From NCBI GenBank assembly GCA_023313575.1, contig JAJTTP010000010.1:1302001-1366000 (forward strand): DNA of 64,000 nucleotides, read 5' to 3'. Source of the DNA: Eutypella sp. D-1. Taxonomy: Eukaryota > Ascomycota > Sordariomycetes > Xylariales > Diatrypaceae. Positions 11,662-24,711 of this stretch are shown piece by piece. The stretch's first letter is position 1. Every line of letters starts with the position of its first letter. The position numbers and the translations under genes are program-made. The notes beneath the pieces were generated by a model. The model was not told where the DNA came from and searched no databases. It worked only from the letters and a program-made list of their open reading frames with translations.

Positions 11662-14600
11662 TGGTATATATGACCTGGGATATCGATATACCTAAACAGG
11701 TAGGTACTGATGCGTGCGATAGTTGACTGTCACGAAACCCCAGGTGGTCTGTACCTAGTCATGCACACATACACATAAATACCTTACCTAGGTAAGTATG
11801 GATATATGAAGGGAAAACCTACAATAAGATAGGATGAGCGCCGATGGACACGGGATGCAGTTTAACGATGCTTGGACACCTGTCAACAAGAATGTGGAGG
11901 AGACGAGAAAAGAAACAGTGAAGGGTTAGGTAAAAAAAGATTGAATATTTACCGACCAAAGTAAGTGAGTACTTAGTAGGTAAGTGCCTTCATACTGGAA
12001 AAGCTCTGTGGAGGGGAACAATAGGTATGTAGGTAGGTAGGTATGGGAAAAGGTTCTATACCGGGTACACAGGTACTTTAAGAATATGAAACGGCCGGGG
12101 GACCGGTATAGACATTCATATTGGAAAGTGCAAAACTTTAGGAAGTCGCGAGATGACAAACATGTATAGAGGTCATGTAAGGTGGGTAGGTGCTACCTAC
12201 CTAGGTGCATGTATTAAGTGTGAGTGCTGCCAGGTGGTATTGGTACTTGTAAAGCTTTTTTCCACCAGACAGACTACCTAGGTACCTTTAATAATATTTA
12301 AGATGAGACTTCCAGTTCAGATAGAGATTTATGTCAATACATAAGATAAACATATTGTTGAGGTTTTCCAAGGATGCAGTCTACTGACGGTCTACAGAAC
12401 GGATGTAAAGGAGGTAGGCACACATCACCCAGCAAAATAGGAATACTACATTTAGAAGTAGTTCATGAAATCCGATTGAAATTGTTAACAAGCGGTCAAT
12501 CAATTCCCGATTTACTTAGGTAATCAAGAGTGCCTTCAAATGTTTGCCTTCCGGAGGTTTGCCCAACTTCAAGATATTGCCCCCATCATTCAATGTCATC
12601 TGTGCAAACAGGATATCCCTGTTGTGCTTTCCCGCAAGCCCGCACTACACACAACCTCTGCGAATCCCATTAAGAGCCGAATATCTGGCTAGAAACAGTA
12701 CCGGTCCCGGCTGCTAGTTACTTCGGTACTCACATCGTACTAATAAGCATTCAATGCATAACGAGATCTACTACCTAATCGAGTATCTCCCATGGTTACT
12801 ACCACCCATCGACTATTATTATGTCATGGTCCTCCCACTCACGCACGACATGACACGTGAGTATGCAATAAAAATACCTCCTATATGCGAGTTACTACTG
12901 TGATTGAAACGTTGAACAGTCCCGCACTCTGAGAACTGAGGGGGTCGAGATCACTCACTTAGCGAGCCTATCACCGGTCATCCGCCGCCATGATCGGGGA
13001 GCCGCATGCTACACAAGAGAGAGTGGTGCAACGTCAAATGGGAAACTGTGACGTACGTACTACCATGATAAGCCCCGTGATTATATAACTGTATGCACCG
13101 CCCGAGCTACCAATATTCTGGGCGGGGCACTGCGGGTGTTTGACCGACCCTGGACGGCGGCGTCCCAGTCTAGGGCACCCACAGGCTCGGTGTTCTCTTT
13201 TTATGTGTATGTCTGGTTGAACTGCTCGGCTGCCTCTGATGCCAAATATCTCTATATATGGGCATCTGCGAAGAAAATCCCCCGCAGTAGGACCGAACTC
13301 CGGATTATTCTATCTTGCATCGTTCTCATAATAGTAACCCCCTAGGTGTTGTCCCACTTTCGCCCCTTTTTCGCTTATCCCTTGGAAATGCTTATATGTG
13401 TAAGTAGTACAGCCACGACCAAATTGTGACGATAACCGATAACGGGCGTTTGATACTGATATGAAATGGTTGGATGCAGACGGAAACCGTAGCTATTCGT
13501 GCCTATTACTTCTATTGACTCGTTATCAACCGCTTCAGTCGTTATGTGAGGCGGATGATGGGACCAGTCGGATATTTTTGGGCGTGCCTTCTATGGAGTA
13601 TTCCGTGAAAACCAACTTATCTACTTGAATGGTAATGAAGTTCTCAAGTTTAAAGGTAAAAATCCGGATATATCAAAGGCAACCAGGTGTCCGGTTGGGG
13701 TTGGTATGCCTAGGCGTAGGATTGCAATGCAGAGAAAGCCAGATCTCATGCAAATAGAAATATTCCAAGTGATCTCTGATAGCCGAGCATAACCCAAATA
13801 CGTGGATTATGTCGTGCTCCGTTGGGCTTCCTCGGTGCTGCCTACGGCACCATGTGGCCTGGGCTGCGGAAACGACTGCATAATAAATCCGCATCCCCTC
13901 AGTCTTTGCGCTTAGGTGTTGAAAACTACGTTATATCATATGGGATCTTTCCCGTTTCAGTCATATCACTGTATATGTCGGGCATTGCTGTCAGCATCCA
14001 GAGGGGTGGTCTTTCGAGTTACCCTTTAAACCATGTTCGTTGGTCTTACAGCATAGCAACGGCCAGTCAAAACCATGACACCTAGACGACCTAGGTCTAT
14101 CGCTTTCAATGCATGCTCGTTGAACTAGAAAAGAAAACGTGTACCCAGATCTAACTGGATACCGGAGCGAGGCCAGATGATAGTGGCATGATTGTTGTAA
14201 ACACATGCAACGCCAAGCCCTAAGGAAATAAAGGAAAGGTGCTTCCTCTCCGAGCCCACACACCCAACCCCCAAAGAGGAGACGCAGATGAATCATAACG
14301 ATCGCATCATACCAAAGGCGATATTCCAATCAGTTTAGAAATGTAAATATTATAAGTTTTAGTTGGTATGAGAAAAATAGAACACACGTCGGTGTTCGTT
14401 CTGACCTAAATCAACCAACCAATAAGGTATCGTATAATTCCTTCTTTCGCCAGAATAGGAAATGCCCACCCCCCTTCCATCTTCAAAGTCCCCAGCATTA
14501 GATATTGCTGCGTTAGCGCATACTTTGATGGGTTTAATGAGGCTTATACCAAGACTGTCCGAAGCCCTTGCCCTCGCGCACGAAAGTTCTCAGCTGTACG

Positions 14601-16041
14601 TTAGGAATGCTCTGACTTTCATGAGACCTCTAATATGTTTCTGGCAGGGGACATGGCCATGGGGATCGTAAGGCATGTTCAGCATTGGGATGATGTACTT
14701 TTGTAACGCCGGGCAGTGGCCATCCTTTGTCGCAGGAGGAATAATTCCAAATTCCAACTTCTTTCGCTTGATACCACAGTTCTTTGAATCACTTTGATGT
14801 CCTCGGCCAGGACCTGCAGAGAGCGAGTCGCAATACAAATCCCAAAGCCCTACGGAAACACACCAGGAACAGGCCTTGTCGATCCGCATTGCTTATAGCT
14901 GGCGGAGACCGCCCTCAAATGCAGAATCAAGGGCCATTTACAATCGCTGATCATCCTTCTTCAGAACCAAGATTTAGAAACGGTAAATACAAATAATCAA
15001 GGCGTATAATCACGATTATATAGCCTGGTTCTGATTCTATACCTTAGTATTCGATTTGATAGGTACTACGACAGCACTTCGTATAGCGGGTAGTAATACT
15101 TGCCCTTTCCAGACACCTTCTCAGTCTTCTTCACCTGAGACGCCGCGACAGACCGAAGTCGAGTCTGAAGCCGATGATTGCTGAAGATGAAGTAGACTAG
15201 GTAGCGGAAACTAGCGTAGTTAGTAGCCTGGTATCTTCCTAGCTGCTCTAGGCCTTGTAGTGGGCCTACCGTCAATTGACATACTATATTATTCTTTGCA
15301 TGTGAAAAGGGGCCTCCGCTATTTCCCCTTAGTGACGCATAACTTAACTGCTGCGATGTGGACCCGTCGTAGCTAGATTCCCCCAACTTCATATACATCT
15401 ACGTAGGCAATTGATAAGACCCTATCCACCGATACTTGTAATACTACTGATTCGACATGAAAATAGAAGGGTTTTTGGATATTGTGGCAGTTCATTATTT
15501 CAGCTGCTCGATCCCAGAGACTAAGTCAGCTTAGAAGGGCGCGTGTTGCCATAATTAAACCAACCGTTACTATAGGCACGTCCCCTCGCCAAATCCGCTT
15601 CATATTCACTAGATGGAATAGCCAAGCCAGAAGTAAAACTACTGCATAGGAGCACCTTTAGTTACCTACTCAGTATCTGGAGAGAGCAGGCATTCTCCGG
15701 CTAAACCCCACATGTGCTAATATACAGAACTACTAATGCTAGCCCGGTTGGCGGACCATGGGGAATCCCGGGGTATATAGTAGTAGTCGTAACCCCCCCG
15801 AGATAACCGACGTGGGGCACTGCCTCGGCTCGTCAGTTGTGAAAGCGGGTGTGAACATGATCAAGCTCATCTATTCAAGCATCTATTTGTCCTCGTCGAC
15901 GAGTGCAATAAGTAGGGAGAAGTCGCGGGGAGTACACTTGAGCCAGCAACTCGAAACAAGTCCATGATTTTCAGCGATCAAAGTAATACGATATCAAATC
16001 TACGGAACACCCGGAACGCGAACGCGAGAACTGACGCGAGG
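11662..16041. other. 4.4-kb gene-poor, decayed region
   Basis: The stretch has many stop codons in all frames, scattered TACCTAGGTA palindromes (11790, 12200, 12280) and no complete gene. Protein-like fragments appear on the minus strand: one around 14830-14590 (IIPPATKDGHCPALQKYIIP, then MLNMPYDPHGHVPCQ) and one at 15398-15066. They lack starts, splice structure and a recognised family, and may be relics of genes or mobile elements. I see no terminal repeats bounding the stretch. Confidence 0.45.
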
Positions 16042-18099
16042 ATGGAGCCCGCGAGTGCTACCGGGGGCTTCTTTCAGCCACTTCCTATCCTCAAGAATCA
16101 GGCCCATGACGACCCCAGTATCAAGCGTATACTTAAATGTAAACAAGTCAATCGGTCTCTTTCAGTGGTATCCCGTCTCCAACTAACAAGCACTTTCAGT
16201 GTATGTACCAGAGGACGTCGCGAGGATAATATCACCCGAGCTGCACCAGTTAGGGGAGGAGGTATTGGAGCCGCACATCTTCGACTGGGTCGTGGACGCC
16301 GAAAGAAACCAGCCATATATCAGCGGCACAGGGAAGAATGCCTTCGGAAAGCCTACTAGTAGTAAGCTTGTTGTTGCTGAGGGCTGGAAGAAATTGCAGG
16401 AGCTAGGTTTCGAAAAGGGGTATGTCTTATATACTTCGTGTCCCGATATTTTGGCCGCTGCACGTATGTGTAGACTCGAAACTAACGGTCTTTAAGTATG
16501 GCTGCGCAAGGCTACGAACAAGGGCTGGATCAGTATACCAGAGTGGTACAATATCTTCGATCACTAATTTATGCCTCGTCGGATGCCAACACTTCCTGCC
16601 CGGCCGCAATGCAGGACGGGGCGGCTCTCCTCCTAAAGCGCCACCTGGAAGGAAACAACTTGGATTCCGAGAATCGAAGGGTTTTCCAAAATGCATTCGA
16701 ACACTTGATCTCTCGTGATCCGTCGAAGGCATGGACAAGCGGCCAATGGATGACGGAACGAATTGGTGGAAGCGATGTCTCGCAATCTGAGACCGTGGCG
16801 ATCTACTCGCCTCTATCTGTGGATGCGCCCTTATGCGATCCCAGCGAGAACATTCCCCTGGGTCCCTGGAGCATCGACGGCTTCAAGTGGTTTTCGAGCG
16901 CGACGGACAGCAACATGACCATCCTCCTAGCCAAGACCCAAAAGGGGTTATCAGCATTCTACGCGCCGATGCGGCGGCATAACCCCGCGCTCGTCGTCTC
17001 TGCGACCGGTAAAGCAGGTGGTACTGAGCTTAATGGGGTGACGATCTCACGCCTGAAGAACAAGCTAGGCACTAAATCCCTTCCGACGGCGGAACTTGAG
17101 CTTCGCGGGATGCGCGGGTGGCTCATCGGGCAGGAGGGCCAGGGCATCAAGGAGATCGCGACCATCCTTACGGTAACGCGTGTTAGGTCTGCTGTTGGTG
17201 GACTAGGGTACCTCAGCCGGGGGCTGTCGATCGCGCGTGGCTTTGCCGAAGTACGGGAAGTCGGTGCCGGCCGAGGCAAAAGAATGAAACTCACTGACAG
17301 CTCCCTACACATGCGAACATTGGCCAACATGACGACAGAATACCACGGCATGATGTTGCTGACATTTTACACCTGCTATGTAATGGGAATAGAGGAACAA
17401 CCCACTTCTGCTCGAGGACCTCCCTCCGCCATTGAGTTTATCACTCCACGGCCAGGTTCAATCTCGCCTCTGATTAGGATTCTCACGCCGCTGCTCAAGG
17501 CATATTGTACAAAGCAAGTTGTCCCGCTCTTGTACGCGTGCATGGAATCGCTTGGCGGCGTGGGGTTCCTCGAGAATAGTGAGACCGAGTATCTTAACGT
17601 TACACGTCTATTCAGAGATGCCTGTGTTCTCAATATTTGGGAGGGCACCACCGACGTCCTAACTACAGACCTGATCCGCGCTCTGAAACATCCGAAGTTG
17701 GGTGCTGACAGCATCCATGCTTTGGACTCTCTCGTGAGAGCGGGTGATAGTGTTGCTGAGAACACAACTATCATCGCAGAATGGAAGTCGCTCAAGGCGA
17801 ACATCGAACAAACCCCTCAGGATGATCTTCTTGTTAGAGGGAGGGATATCTTGTGGAAGGTCGCCGAGATCTTGATGGCGCTTCTATATCTCATCAATGC
17901 AGAGAATGAGGGTACTGCGGTGATCAAGTATATGTGCTCCTGCTATCTAAGGAGTAAGGGATTTTTGGAGAATCAAGATCGAGACCCGAAGACGGAGACA
18001 ATGCAGTCGATTTTAGGTATGGACCGAGCCGTTGTCCTCGGAGACGCTGTCAAAAATACGGGAGGGGGTGATCTGGCGTCCAAGCAAGCCAAGTTGTGA
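16042..18099 (+). CDS. AidB-like acyl-CoA dehydrogenase family protein
   Basis: 639 residues from exons 16042-16138, 16200-16419 and 16497-18099. Exon 1 starts MEPASATGGFFQPLP, the usual opening of fungal AidB/ACAD11-type proteins; exon 2 has VPEDVARIISPELHQLG and LGFEKG; exon 3 has SCPAAMQDGAA, the FAD-contacting WMTERIGGSDVS, WSIDGFKWFSSATDSNM, and the C-terminal LNIWEGTTDVLTTDLIRAL. The fold is a flavin acyl-CoA dehydrogenase; the substrate cannot be read from sequence. E. coli AidB is a DNA-alkylation-response protein, but fungal members are broadly metabolic. Codons are less G/C-biased than in the flanking core genes. It ends 88 bp from the stop of the convergent STAND-like gene. Confidence 0.9.
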
Positions 18100-18186
18100 T
18101 GAGATGTAAGATTGGTTTAAATCTCACTACCGCAGTGACGGTAGTCTATCCATCGGCGCTGTCACCCTAGTATGATTCTTATATCC

Positions 18187-20183
18187 TCATAGTTGCATAG
18201 CGCGCTGGAAATCGTGATCGAAGGACGGTTGCTGTGCGGAGTTGGACAATAAGTTGCCACTGTTAAGCCATACCTGATCGTCCGGGTGGATATGCTTATG
18301 GATCTGAATACTTCTATTCGGGGCAAGTAAAAGGACCTTAAAGACTGGTCCATCTGATGTGTCGTGAACCAAGTGCTGGAAGAAGCTAACTATTTCACTC
18401 ATCTCGTCATTCCAACCATCAAGTGACGTCTCAAACTCGGAAATGGTGTCAACAACGCAGTATACCGTTGTGTTACGGTCTAACTGCGTTAAGAGCTGGC
18501 TTAAAAAAAGACACAGAGCAACTAAGTCACGTTGTGCAACGTCTCGGAGGAAAATTTCGCTCGTGATGGCCAGTCTTGGTGATCCGTGGTGGCACTGGTG
18601 GATATATATGAGTAACTGTGCAATCAAGCTCTGCAATAGCCCGCGGGGGCCAATGATCGGATCTCCTCGTTGAGAATGCAAACCGCAGAAATGATACAGT
18701 GCGGCCATGTTGGGAGTCTTCTGGATTCTTGTGAAGAGTCCAGCCAGAACGGAAAGGGCAGATATCTTCCCGATGGTTATGCCACCTAGGTTACCATTGA
18801 CGAGAAGGAGGTCGGATTTCCGCTCCAGGTTATGCACCCATCGCCGGAATCGGTCCGTTACCAAAAGCCACTTGCTGCGGGCAATACCACGCATACTGTT
18901 TCCTGCCCGTATTACTTCTTCTATATCGGTGACCAAGAATGATGGATCAGGCAATCCAATACTGAAGAAAAGGTCATGATAAGAACCGTCGCCTTCATAG
19001 TCCTGGGAAGTATGGTTCACTGTATCGTGGGCACGTCAGTTTATGCCATCCCTAATTCCCTTGCGTTTGAACCTACCTTGATGCACGACTTCTGTGGTCG
19101 CGATTTGTCTAGTGTCATAAAAGATGTTGTGAAGTATGGTTTGGATGACTTGCATATCTGCTTCCAGCCTGGAGGTGGCACGTTCGATTTTTCTATCAAT
19201 GAGACTAGCCAAAGTGTCGAAGTCGTGACTCCTCGTGTCTTCGCCACTGGCGATCATCTCTTGAACTCTATCTTGGCTTTCTTGGATGGAATGGAGATCT
19301 TTGTGTAAGTCTTGTAAATCAGTATGTATGGCCTCCGTTCTCGATCTTATGTGCTTCGTTCCCATCAAGGTTTCAGTAACAGTCCTATCGACAAGGACGT
19401 CAGCCTGGTTCATAACCTTTTGGGAAGCTCTGGTAACAGCATCCAGACAATCAGAAATTATTGTGGACTCCTGCTCCGGATGCTGCTTGAGTAATTTGCT
19501 GGTTACTTTAAATTTTTAGCAACTCTCTTTTACTTTATTGGCCATACTACTTACACGATCCCTGCCGTTTCGTTAGTAGGATCTCTGCGAGCTTCTGAGT
19601 CGTATCTACCAGTGTCTCGAATAGATTTATGGCATGGCTGCGTAGGGTTTGATCTTCAGGGTGGACGATGATCGCGTCGCAAGCCCTTGCAAAGATAATA
19701 GGCACATCCTCAAATGTGCGAAGGATCTGTTCCCGATTCTCTGTCCGCTTTTGCATCAACTGGAAAAGGCATCAGCAACATGATAGCTTTCATACTTAGG
19801 TACATCAATTTTAAGCACAGTCATACCTTGAATATAAGCTTCAAGCCCCCTCGCATTATACTTAAACCGTCTTGGTCCGGTATCATGTCCGTGAGTGAAT
19901 GGAGCGTTGTGATGAGAGCTTTGTTCTTGTGTGCATTTCTGAACTTGCCCCTGCCCGCTCTCCCGTCATGTTCGTCCCTTGCAATCTGCATGGACTCCAA
20001 TACATCATCCCATGAGAACCCTCGGTGTCGGAAGGCCGAGATTATGTCTGTAGTCCTGCCAGACACCTCGAGGTCGGCCTCTATAGGATTGTTGTTTGCC
20101 ATCCCTCCCATTGATATAGGAAGAGACTGTCGAGCTGCGACAGTACGTGCCGTGCTCAAACCGACCACATTGGAATTTGCCAT
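18187..20183 (-). CDS. STAND/NLR-like protein with degenerate P-loop
   Basis: 607-residue model: exons 20183-19827, 19759-19555, 19505-19077 and 19019-18187. An alternative splice of intron 2 (19556/19499) gives 604 residues; I cannot choose. Residues about 40-170 form a helical domain (RHRGFSWDDVL, LITTLHSLTDMIPDQDGL, RTFEDVPIIFARA) that resembles the N-terminal DUF7708-like domain of fungal NACHT/STAND proteins. A long helical, probably coiled-coil stretch follows (about 200-320). The C-terminal part looks like an NTPase core with GGITIGKI (409-416), a P-loop whose Ser/Thr is Ile, and VYCVVDTISE (516-525) at the Walker B position. I see no repeat domain. It faces the AAA ATPase gene across an 876-bp shared upstream region. 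Function unknown; a role in self/non-self or stress sensing is inference. Confidence 0.7.
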
Positions 20184-21059
20184 CCTTGTTACCCGTACCT
20201 AATAGACTTAGTCCGTGAATATTATCATAGGGTTTCTAGGATCAGGTCTCTTGAGATCTTCGTAGCCCTCTTCGACTTTACCAATTTACCTTTGGAGGCG
20301 TGGCGAAGTAAAAGCACAGCCTGGAGCGTTGGCCCAATGAAGTATTACTATCGGATTTCAACCACGCATGCCCCGTTATCAGCACTTATGATATACCCTG
20401 CATATATGGTACGCCTTACCCCTCTCTGTACGACTCTACAAGTAGGAGTAGTTCCGTCAACGTCAGCGAGGCTGCGTGGCTGTGTGGTCAAGTTAGGCAT
20501 AAAAAGATATAGAAGTGAGACACTTCAGCCGCAACAATGCCTGTGAGGCAGATTAGGTGCTCTTCCAGATATATACTGCACTGCACGAAATCCTAGGAAG
20601 ACGTCATATCCTATGAAAGATTGTGCTATTCATTTGACATTTATTGAATCTTGAAATAATAGTATATTTTCAGTCTCTTGTTTTGACGACCCCGCAACCC
20701 CTAAAAACCCCCGCCCAAGAATTGACACCCTTCTCGACAAGGGGGCATCTCTAGTTATCAACATTGTAGTGTTGGTATACACATATAACTACTTCAGGCC
20801 AGTTGGAGGAGGAGTCAGGGAAAGACCGAACAGATCTCGAATCCATTACAACCTAAGCACATTATTACTGCGTCACATTACCTATCAATTCGAATAATCA
20901 GGTATGTAATCCGGAACGCGTTGTGAAATCGTGGTTACGAAGCTTTTATTTTCTGGTTATTCACATGTAGCCTTTTCTTATTAATCAGGGACCTCCGAGG
21001 GCCACCAACAATTCCGAGGATAGGGACGCCGCACATTGAAACCCAGTGACTACGAAACT
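20184..21059. promoter_or_regulatory. Shared divergent upstream region of the STAND-like and AAA genes
   Basis: 876 bp separate the two start codons. It is AT-rich around 20560-20780 and contains no convincing open frame. Both promoters must lie here if the models are right. No specific operator is recognised. Confidence 0.5.
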
Positions 21060-24000
21060 ATGGCCAGTGAAGCTTCTGACCAAGGGGAGAAGCCCGAAAC
21101 CATGTCAGCAGCAGATTCCAGCTTGAAACTCCAAGAATCTATGGCCAGGGCCATAACCTACTACGATAGATTGGAGAACTTGCTGGCGGGACTTGAGACT
21201 CGAGTTCGTAATCTCGATGGTATAAAGGACGAACATACCACACCGAGTAATGCAACAGAGCGGAGCTATAGCCCAGATTCCTTGAAAACTACCGAGGAAG
21301 TAGACGAGACTACCGTGTCTGACACGAAACCAGCCTCACTCGTCCCTAAAGTCAGAGTGTGTGATTGGGAGCACTTCATCAATCGGTTCAACGAGGATGA
21401 TCGATCTTGCATCATTGACGTATTGGTCGCAGGATACCAGCTGAGTAAGGACGTAGCGGCGGAGGCAGACAAAAGGTCGGGTAACAAAGTACGAAGGGCA
21501 GGGACATTACGAGTGCACAGAATTGAAACGCATTCTCAATGGATTCAGCGGATCAGGATTCAGTCCCAGGCTTTACTTGGCATTTTCACTCGTGTCACGG
21601 GTTATGCCTGGGGCACGAAACCACATACATTCGTCCGGCCATTCCAGTACCTAATCCATTTCCACGAAGATTTCAAGGCCGAGTTAAACAGATTGGAGCT
21701 ACTACTATCGCATGCCACAAGTCACAAGCCACAAGCCGTGAAGGACCCAGTGGATATTCAGCATGATGGAGACAGTTGTTCGCAAAAGGCTGAATCAGAG
21801 GACAATGGGGATGTGAAGGTCGTAGACTCTGTGGATGAACGTATCCTGAACGAGTTACGATGTTACGTCGACTTCGCCGAACAGAAACTTATCCCCCAGT
21901 ATAATTTATATCGGCTTGGGGATGCTTCAAGCAGCCTGAAGATTCGCTTCGATGACTTGTGGTACCTCTTCAGGACTGGAGACTTGATCTACATCCCTCA
22001 AAGTACTCTTGCTCGGGCTACCGAAGACGATATGAATGAATTCCATGGAGTCAAGGCGGGAACAAAATCGCACCATTCCTGGATGCAACAGAAGATATGG
22101 CGCCTTTCATGCACTCTGGCCCCCGAAGCCGAGGTGTCTCCGTCTCTTGATTTCATGAACGACACATCTGAACCCAAGTTCTTTAGGGTTGATTGTTATT
22201 ACATAGATTTTGATGGCTCCCTCTATGGTGCCGTTCAACGATATTTCCTCATACCCAATTTCGAAGGAGAGAAGGATATCAGAGAGCTTGAGTTCTACCC
22301 TCTTCGCTACTGCCACAATGCCAATGACATGATGGAAGAGCACGTCAGTCAAGGCCAAACGTTCGTGGACTGGATATCGCAAAGTCATGCGGTTTACGAT
22401 GGCTGGACCTTTGTGACGGACCCTGCAGGTATCCCTATCAGGAGCTCAGCAACTTCATTTGGGCACAAGCTGGTGCAAGAGCAGCCACAACACATAGAAG
22501 GCGAAGTTATCATTGACTTCAAAGAGTCTATAGACTCCCGTCCTGATTACAAACCACTATTCACAGAGCGAGAGGTCTTAGCCATTCAGGTGAGTAGAAG
22601 CAAGACCGTGGACAGTCCGTATTATATCTTGGATTGGACCGATTCGGATCGTTCGAGAGCACTCTCACACGTCTGGGAATCTGTTATCACGGATGATGAC
22701 TGTGGTACACTGGAAGCCCATACCTTTCTCGAGAATAATCGATACCTCAGGGCAAGCAAACGAACCAACAGTCCGCCCGCGAGTGAAGATTTGGCATTGC
22801 TACCGCCTAGGATTTTCGTCTACGCCCTCAGGTTAAGGGTTTTTGTTCCAGTTCACTGCTGTAGCCTAAAGTCTGTTCCAGTGCAGCAGGAAGCATTTGC
22901 TCAACTCCAGCTACCAGAAGGGCATAAGCGAATGATCCAGGCCGCTGTGCACTCTCACTTGAGAAAGAGCCAAATTGAGAAAGAGCTGGGTTCAAGAAGT
23001 GAGAGGCAGATACAAACGCAGGACTTCATTCTGGGAAAAGGAAGGGGCCTCATAATACTGCTCCACGGCGAACCGGGTGTGGGAAAGACGGCTACTGCAG
23101 AGGCAGTTGCACGGTGGACCAGGAGACCCCTCTTCTCCCTAACCAGCGACAGCTTACAGTATCACAACATCGAAAACAATTTGGGAAATATATTTCGCCT
23201 GGCACATCTCTGGGAATGCGTGTTGTTGATGGATGAAGCTGATGTCTTCCTATCGTCAAGGGGTGGCCATTTTGGGATGGGTAGCCCCGTATCAAGTAAG
23301 TCATTTACCAACGACAGCTACGACGCCCGTTATGACACAAACAACGCGTGTATCTAACAAAATCTGGTAACAGTATTCTTGCGACGCCTCGAGTACTATA
23401 ATGGTATTCTCTTCTTGACTACCAACCGCATTGGAAAACTCGATCCGGCCCTTGGGTCACGAATACGTACGTCCTACTCTAAGATTTATTGGTTCTCTTC
23501 TCCCGAAGCAGCAGGGGATAGTCGCAACTGAACATAATATTGACCAAGCCCCATAGATCTTATCGTACACTATAAACGATTAGGGCTGTCGGAGATAGAA
23601 ACGCTATTCTGCACCAACATTGAACGGCTCAAGCAAACGGAGCAGCAGCAACACGAAGTCAGCGGGTCGCCGAAGATGTACATCATGGAGCAAGACATTC
23701 TGAAGTTCGCGGCGGACCATTACAACAAGTACCCGAAAGGCAAAGGCGCGTGGAACGGACGGCAGATCCGGAACGCTTTCATCATCGCCGCATCGCTCGC
23801 ACGATATGAGGCTGAGCAGCCTGGGCTCGCGGGAACGGACTTCCAGCCGCAACTTCGATACTCGCACTTCCAGGAGGTCGAGAAGTTGATTGATGAGTAT
23901 AACCGCTTCCGGACTCACGTCCTAGGCGGCGATGACTCTCGTAAGGCCTTCTTGAACGAGGAACGCGATGATGATTTCGGAGACAACGATGACAAGGAGA

Positions 24001-24317
24001 AGGTGTCGGATATTGTCGATCGGCTCAAACTCGCACGATATTTCTACATGGACCAGCGGCAGGGTCAAGCCCAGAGCCAGCAAGGGAGCTCTGGGGCTAA
24101 TCTCGCCACTAGGTATGCTCAGCCAACTCAGCAACCGATACCGGTACGCTATAGCCAACCCCATGTGGCTCAAAGCCAACACCAGTTCAGTCCCACGCAC
24201 GAGACTAGAAGCCCCGGTAGTCCTTCACCTGGCATCCTGCCGAGCCAAAACCAGGGGCGGTATATATTCCCAAGCGCTCCTCCCAGCAACGCACCTCCAC
24301 CATTTGGAGAAGACTAG
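21060..24317 (+). CDS. AAA family ATPase with DUF7025-type middle domain
   Basis: 1029 residues from exons 21060-23295, 23374-23466 and 23557-24317. The first ATG is at 21060; the open frame extends 24 bp upstream only through a TTG. An acidic N-terminal third is followed by a middle domain with the DUF7025-like run EKDIRELEFYPLRYC (about residues 405-420). The AAA module has Walker A GEPGVGKT (670-677), Walker B VLLMDEAD (721-728), sensor-1-like ILFLTTNRIG and the arginine region DPALGSRI. A Pro/Gln/Ser-rich disordered tail closes the protein (QPTQQPIPVRYSQP). This is the fungal BCS1/proteasome-like AAA group of unknown substrate. Only one ATPase domain is present. It is head-to-head with the STAND-like gene. 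Confidence 0.88.
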
Positions 24318-24711
24318 GGCGCGAACTGTTGAAATGGAGAGGCTTGAAGGTTCAGCTATTCTATATGATGAAGGAAGAAGTGTCTTTTATATACATGACG
24401 ATCTCGATGTCTCAGTCTTGACCTTGAATTTAACACGAATGGGGGCGGGAAACTTTGTTGTACGCCAGCCAAATATCTAGCTATATGTTATCATTTTCGT
24501 TTGCTCAAATTATAGCACCTGTAAGTGTTAGCCATATAACATAGCAATGAAACAGTTGCCAAAAAGAAGGAAAGCGATTATACTACTTCTATGAATCGTT
24601 CTTGGAAAACAAAAAGTGCTCTTAAAATAACAAAGTGACCCCGTCTTCTGCGATTATGAACCTATGACAGGCGGCGGCTTAAGTCTTTTATATTGTCCAA
24701 TGCCGAACATT
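24318..24711. other. Convergent 3' flanks of AAA ATPase and flavin monooxygenase
   Basis: About 390 bp, AT-rich, no gene seen. Confidence 0.6.

Noticed and set aside
21036..21059. Earlier start of the AAA ATPase
   Set aside because: The codon at 21036 is TTG; the first in-frame ATG is 21060. The same applies to 41155 and 56999, where the frames begin with TTG.
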